From assembly GCF_003576645.1 (NCBI RefSeq), contig NC_044923.1, positions 1,537,523 to 1,601,522 of the forward strand: a stretch of 64,000 bases of DNA, read 5' to 3'. Made by a program: the position numbers and the translations under genes. Positions 59,061 to 64,000 of this stretch are shown here, piece after piece. Positions within the stretch are counted from its first letter, which is position 1, and the number at the start of each line of letters is the position of its first letter. This DNA comes from Ipomoea triloba (taxonomy: Eukaryota > Streptophyta > Magnoliopsida > Solanales > Convolvulaceae). The notes beneath the pieces were generated by a model that did not search any database, was not told where the DNA came from, and was given only the letters and a program-made list of their open reading frames with translations.

Positions 59061-62000
59061 ACAGAGAAAGAATGAAAATAGCTTTTATTACTTTTAGTGT
59101 TACTAGTTTGATGGTATTCTTATGTATTATTAATATTAATGTAGAGTTATAAAAATTGTCCTATATATGCATGAATTTTATATGTATTTTTCAATTTTGA
59201 TTCTTTCTATGAGAAATCTAATAAAATCTTTGTGAATTGTGTCACATAATTTGTGAATGTTCCAAGTTTAAAGGAAAAATCATACTTTTTACATGACAAG
59301 AGCATGTTATGTAAATGGACAACTTTACTTGTAAACTTTAGTTATACATGTTAAAAAATTCGATAAAATTTTATTAGATTTTTTTTTTTTTGTGACGAGA
59401 AAAAGAACCAAATAATTTTTTTTCTCTATAATAACATTGGATCCATGAGAGCTGGAACTTGCAAGCTGAGGAGCACAATCGACAATGATTCTTAATTATA
59501 AGTAGGGTTTCAAATGCTTTGGTCCATATGTATAGAAACTTTAGTGCAACTTTTTTCAAAAAGGGCTGAGGAGAAGCTAGCTAGATTGATTAGTAATGAG
59601 AACAAAAGTAAAAGAAGGAAGACTTTTGTTGCCAATTAAGCACAGAGGTAACGGCCTTGATATTCGTGTGCCACAGACCAGTACACTGCTCTGCGTTTAC
59701 ACTTCAGATCTAACCTGTTTGAATATGATTATGCCAACATTCTTAATTGGAATAAGACTCGAATCTGTTATATTTCGTTTAAAATAGTAACAGTAATATC
59801 ATCAAACCACAAGATACTTATATAACACAATTAATTAGGTATAAGTATTTTTTTTGTGTAGCCCAAAATTTTCACTGTCGGACGCAATAACTAATCCCCT
59901 TGCTGAATTGTAGGCATCTCTATAGTAAGACAGGTGGTCTGGAGAATATTCCGTTCCAGGTAAAAACAACAAGGATTCTCGAAATTGGGTTATGTTTTTT
60001 TGTTTTTGTTTTTGTTTAAAAAAAAAATAAATTAAGAATGGATGTCCCAAATCAGCCCATTTTCTACTTATTGCAAAGACTTTGTAAGAGATGGTCCAAA
60101 TAGATTGGACTTCAATTCTTTCTTTAATTTCTTTAAGCTAAGTAATGCTGCAAGCCCAAGTATGTGCTGACAAATTAAAAGACCACCTTGATGGGTCAGA
60201 ACACCATGACCCAAATCAATTTTGGTGGTTTCATTTGCAACAATGGCTTCTCAGTTCTCACTTGTTGGAAGAGACCTGGTGCTACAATTGGATTCTTATC
60301 TATGTTGTTTTTTTAGTCATATAATCCATAGATTCTCAAATCCACTTTAAGTTATATATAACTTAAAAACGTTTACTCGAGTGGTAGGGATTTGAGTCAC
60401 TTAAGTATAAGATCAAGAAAACTCGTGTGTACTTACAGTGGAAGCTTAGCTACCTATTGATTTTTTTTTTCAGTTATGGACAATTTAGACTAATTTACCT
60501 CCTTATAGTCTTTTATCGGCTAAAGTCACAAGACAAAGTTTACCCTATGCAGTGCACCCCTTAGGTAAATTCAAAGTTGAATAACCATTAGATTAAATTT
60601 TATTTGTGATGACCAAGAGTAGTAACCTCAATTTGCAGTATAATAGGGAGTAGAAAGCATAAAAAATCAAGTTCGATTCCATGTGAAAATCATTTATCGA
60701 TCTTCTAGACTTAAACTGACCAATTATGAAAATTTAAACTAATTTATCACATTGTAATTCTTTAACAATTAAGTTCGTCAAAAGATAAATTTTACTTACA
60801 ACGTTCTTTCTAACAACAGATATAAATTTTTAAATTTTTTTCGTAAATCAAAGAAACATGAGAAAATGTTTGGTTGTATGTAGCACTTGAAAGAGTGGTG
60901 CCGTGGTGGGCACATGCATATATTTGATTGTGTAAATTAGGGGGATGCATGCAACAAATTAAAAAGCTAAATCAACTTGAGTGTATATCCACACATATAA
61001 TTGATTCTTGCACACAAGAAGCATTTAGGAAAATTACAAAAGGAATATAATATAGGTATTATGTCATTTGACTTTAGCATGAGAATGCGTGTTGGAGGAG
61101 GTGATGAGAGAGAATATTTTTAATGTGAACTAAATTTAACTATATTTAATTATTTATTATATTGTTGGTGTTTCTTAAAAAGAATTTTTCTCTTTATTTG
61201 TAGGTATTTTTTTTTATTACAATCTCTATTTTTTTAAAAAAAAAATTACAATCTCTATTTATCTAAGGAAAGATTGTCAAATTATATTATAGACCAAGAT
61301 CCACATTACTATATGGTGGACCATAATTCAAAATGGTATTTAAATTATGTGCTACAATTAATATATTGTGGACTAGGGTCAAAAAATAATTTCTATACTT
61401 TCTTACCTGTAAACAACTTGAAGGCACATCACATGGTAAGTACAGACATATAACATGATAACTACATACAAATAAAATGCTAAATGCAGATAGATAATAT
61501 GTTAACTGCAGCCACATAACATGTTAACAAGGTGTGATGATGGTGGCGGCGGTAGCAGTTCTTGGTGGTGTGGTGTCAGTACGTCGTCGTCGTGGTGGTA
61601 GTGGTGGCAGTAGTGATGTGGTGCTGGTGATTGTGATTGTAGTAGTATAAGAATTGGAAAATGACTTTTTCAAAAAACAAGGAGAAATTATTTTTCGAGA
61701 AAATAGAAATATTTTTTTTGATTAAATATTCATTTTTCTTTGACTCATATTTTTTTCTCTTTACCAAACACTAGAAATCTAAAACGAATTTCCAAATACA
61801 TCCTAGAAGTCCTCAATCACTATCTTGCTTTGGTTAAGCCTATTAATTGTATACAACTCTATCTTTAGCTTTACGTGAATTGAAATTATGATATTTTGAG
61901 TAGTAAAGAACTAGAGAATATTTAGGATTTTACGCTTTGAAAAGTTGCATTTTTTACTATTCTTGATTCTTTCACCAAGACGATCCAAAAAAATAATTAA

Positions 62001-63248
62001 ATAATTAAAAAATTAATAATAAATAAAAAAGATATGACGATCTCCAGTTGAATGAAGATCTATTTCAGTTTTCTGACTCCACAGTCATTCTGCATGACAC
62101 TCATAGCTGCATCGGTTTTTGTATTCTTGGATTCGTCAAAATCTGGTCTATGCTCTTTCTCTTTGTTTGTGGTGTATTGAAATTTGTGATAGTTCAATTA
62201 ATTTATCAATTTAAAGTACGTTTAATAATTAATTTATTGACAGTTAAAATGTGCAAGTTCAAATCCTACTGAGAAAATAATATAGATTTGTTTCGTTAAT
62301 AATTGTTTATTGATATAAGTTTGTCTCATTAACAACCTACTCGTATAGATTTATTCGAGTGCAAGTTCAAATCTTATTGAGAGAATCGTACGAATTTAGT
62401 TTACCTAGTTAACAATTTGTTGCTATAAATGTGTCTTCCTAACAATTTTCTGGTATAGATTTATCATGTTACCAATTTGATCTGTTTTCTAATTGTGTGA
62501 GTTCAAATACTATTGAGGAGAGCATTATAGATTTATCTCATCGTGGGTACTAATATACGAACATTTTAATGAATTTAAAATGATTATATTATTGAACACA
62601 TCTCGTAATATTTTTTTTTTGGAGTGACGAGGAAATTAACTGAAAAGGTATTGACAAGAATACCTCGATTTAATTGAATATTTGAGAGGATATAAATCAT
62701 AATTCAATGGCTCAATAGACAGGGTCAAATGCCGATGCGCCCGCACAAGAAATCTGCCCACTTTAAACATAATCTCTAAATACTGCTTACTGAATTGTAA
62801 AGTACTTAGTAATATTTTTTTTTTTTACCAAGACCTATTGGACGGTAGGTAATATGTAGGCTGGCTAGGTGTCTCTGTCTCACCTGTCTGTAGTAGAAAA
62901 CAGAAACACTAATACAAGAATTGACATAATTGATCATAGGAAGTTGAAAAAAAAAATGATTCAAGAAAAGCTTTAGTTCCAAAACAACAAAAGATCTCAG
63001 ACATCATCAACCACAATAAGTAGGAATATGTTCCACTTTCCAAGTTGCATTCACTAGATTCCCATTCCATTCTCCATGGCACTCTCCATCTTTTAATATT
63101 CATCTCTCTCATGACTCATATGCATATATTCCCCTCTTTTAACCATTTTCTAAAATAAAGATAAAAATCGTGATCATCTATTTTATTCATCACAATCCTT
63201 ATCTATAACTACTCACATATTTTGATTATTGTCAAGCTACATTATACA
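59061..63248. other. Long intergenic stretch, no gene recognised
   Basis: AT-rich DNA with homopolymers. 61283-61545 resembles the Mutator-like MITEs (TAGACCAAGATCCACATTAC, TATTGTGGACTAGGGTC, repeated ACATGTTAAC/AACTGCA words). 61530-61620 is a GGTGGT/GTCGTC trinucleotide-rich stretch. 62220-62530 has repeated GTGCAAGTTCAAATCCTACT words. Confidence 0.4.
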
Positions 63249-63470
63249 CTACAAGAACTAGTGCATTCATCCACACTACAAAATTTACCCCGCAGGTGCT
63301 ACTTAAAAAAACGCTATATGTGAAACTTAAGGAGGTAAACGAGCCTAGGTTACCTATAGCTGTTCACTCCAAGAGATCGAATAGGCCAGGGTTTTTGACC
63401 GGATTTTAACAATTTTCGACCACTTTTTGGTGGTCAGAAAATTAATGATTTCCAGCGGTGATAACTGATC
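63249..63470. mobile_element. CACTA-type transposon end fragment
   Basis: CACTACAAGAACTAGTGCAT at about 63248 is a typical CACTA terminus. ATTTTCGACCACTTTTTGGT at about 63411 is a typical subterminal repeat. No transposase was seen. Confidence 0.5.
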
Positions 63471-63964
63471 AGCTCAAACTAAGAAGGCCATAGGTAGTTC
63501 CCATAGAGATTGTACTTAAAACCTTGTGGTTATAAGAAAGTCAACTGTTCAATTAACTCGGTTATGATTGCCTCTCATATGTATTAATATTAAATTGTCA
63601 AGTTACCCAAAAATAACACAGTATGAATGGTTGAGATTGTGGTGTATATATGGATTGTAACATATATAGGGTTATATACATTGAAGAAGAAGCTAGAGTT
63701 GTGGAAGAGTAAACATGGTTACTTTGCATGCAAGTGGGCTTGAGCAATAATAAAAGCATTGATTACTTTGATGAGTTTCCCAACAAACATGGCCTATAGT
63801 AGTCAACAAACCATTATCTCCATTAAAGCAAGGCTAAGGTAAAGAAGAAAAAAGACAAGTACTATACATATAGAAAACAAAATAAAGTAAAGATAACAAA
63901 AAAATTTTAAAGAACAAAAGAAAAGAAACACAATTCCAATCAAAAGCATTTTCTTCTCTATTCC

Positions 63965-63965
<1 letters not shown>

Positions 63966-63995
<30 letters not shown>
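63966..63995. repeat. Poly-C tract at the window end
   Basis: 30 consecutive C followed by T5. It is similar in nature to the poly-G tract at 27.5-27.9 kb. Confidence 0.95.
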
Positions 63996-64000
63996 TTTTT

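Noticed and set aside
61531..61620. GGTGGT/GTCGTC trinucleotide stretch as a possible coding fragment
   Set aside because: Simple repeat composition with no frame or splice context supporting a gene.

Overview
This window is plant nuclear DNA, most likely from a eudicot. It is AT-rich, its genes are spliced with GT-AG introns, and its protein families are plant types: a UBP20/21-like ubiquitin protease, secreted glycine-rich proteins, a PLATZ zinc-binding regulator and a plant tetraspanin. The intergenic DNA is full of SINEs, MITEs, a Helitron and retroelement relics. The species cannot be read from the sequence; an asterid such as Convolvulaceae is only a guess.

Layout. 0.5-4.2 kb (+): an eight-exon ubiquitin-specific protease gene. 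5.2-16.5 kb (-): a cluster of secreted glycine-rich protein genes that arose by local duplication, with an orphan 3' flank at 7.16-7.38 kb that looks like the remains of a lost copy. The two middle copies (8.75-10.68 and 11.40-13.79 kb) sit on either side of a 25-N gap, are nearly identical and carry complementary frameshifts. They are best explained as one gene present on two unmerged contig ends. A 5'-truncated LINE with a 16-bp target duplication lies at 14.29-14.66 kb. 20.6-21.2 kb (+): a two-exon gene for a small protein with two copies of a six-cysteine module, one per exon. 21.3-40.9 kb: no convincing gene, but a Helitron, SINEs, a copia relic, MITEs and tandem repeats. 41.4-42.6 kb (+): a four-exon PLATZ gene whose introns 1 and 3 carry long complementary sequences. 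42.7-57.2 kb: repeats only. 57.2-58.7 kb (-): a two-exon tetraspanin gene. 58.7-64.0 kb: repeats and unassigned DNA.

No operon-like or pathway linkage is visible; apart from the glycine-rich cluster the genes look functionally unrelated. The points most worth following up are the PLATZ intronic inverted repeat (possible exon 2-3 circular RNA), the 30-bp minisatellite that encodes two different decapeptide domains in the glycine-rich gene, the likely false duplication around the 11.26-kb gap, a perfect 65-bp hairpin at 17.1-17.3 kb, and the exon-wise duplicated cysteine module. I found no clear sign of a wholly new multi-gene system.
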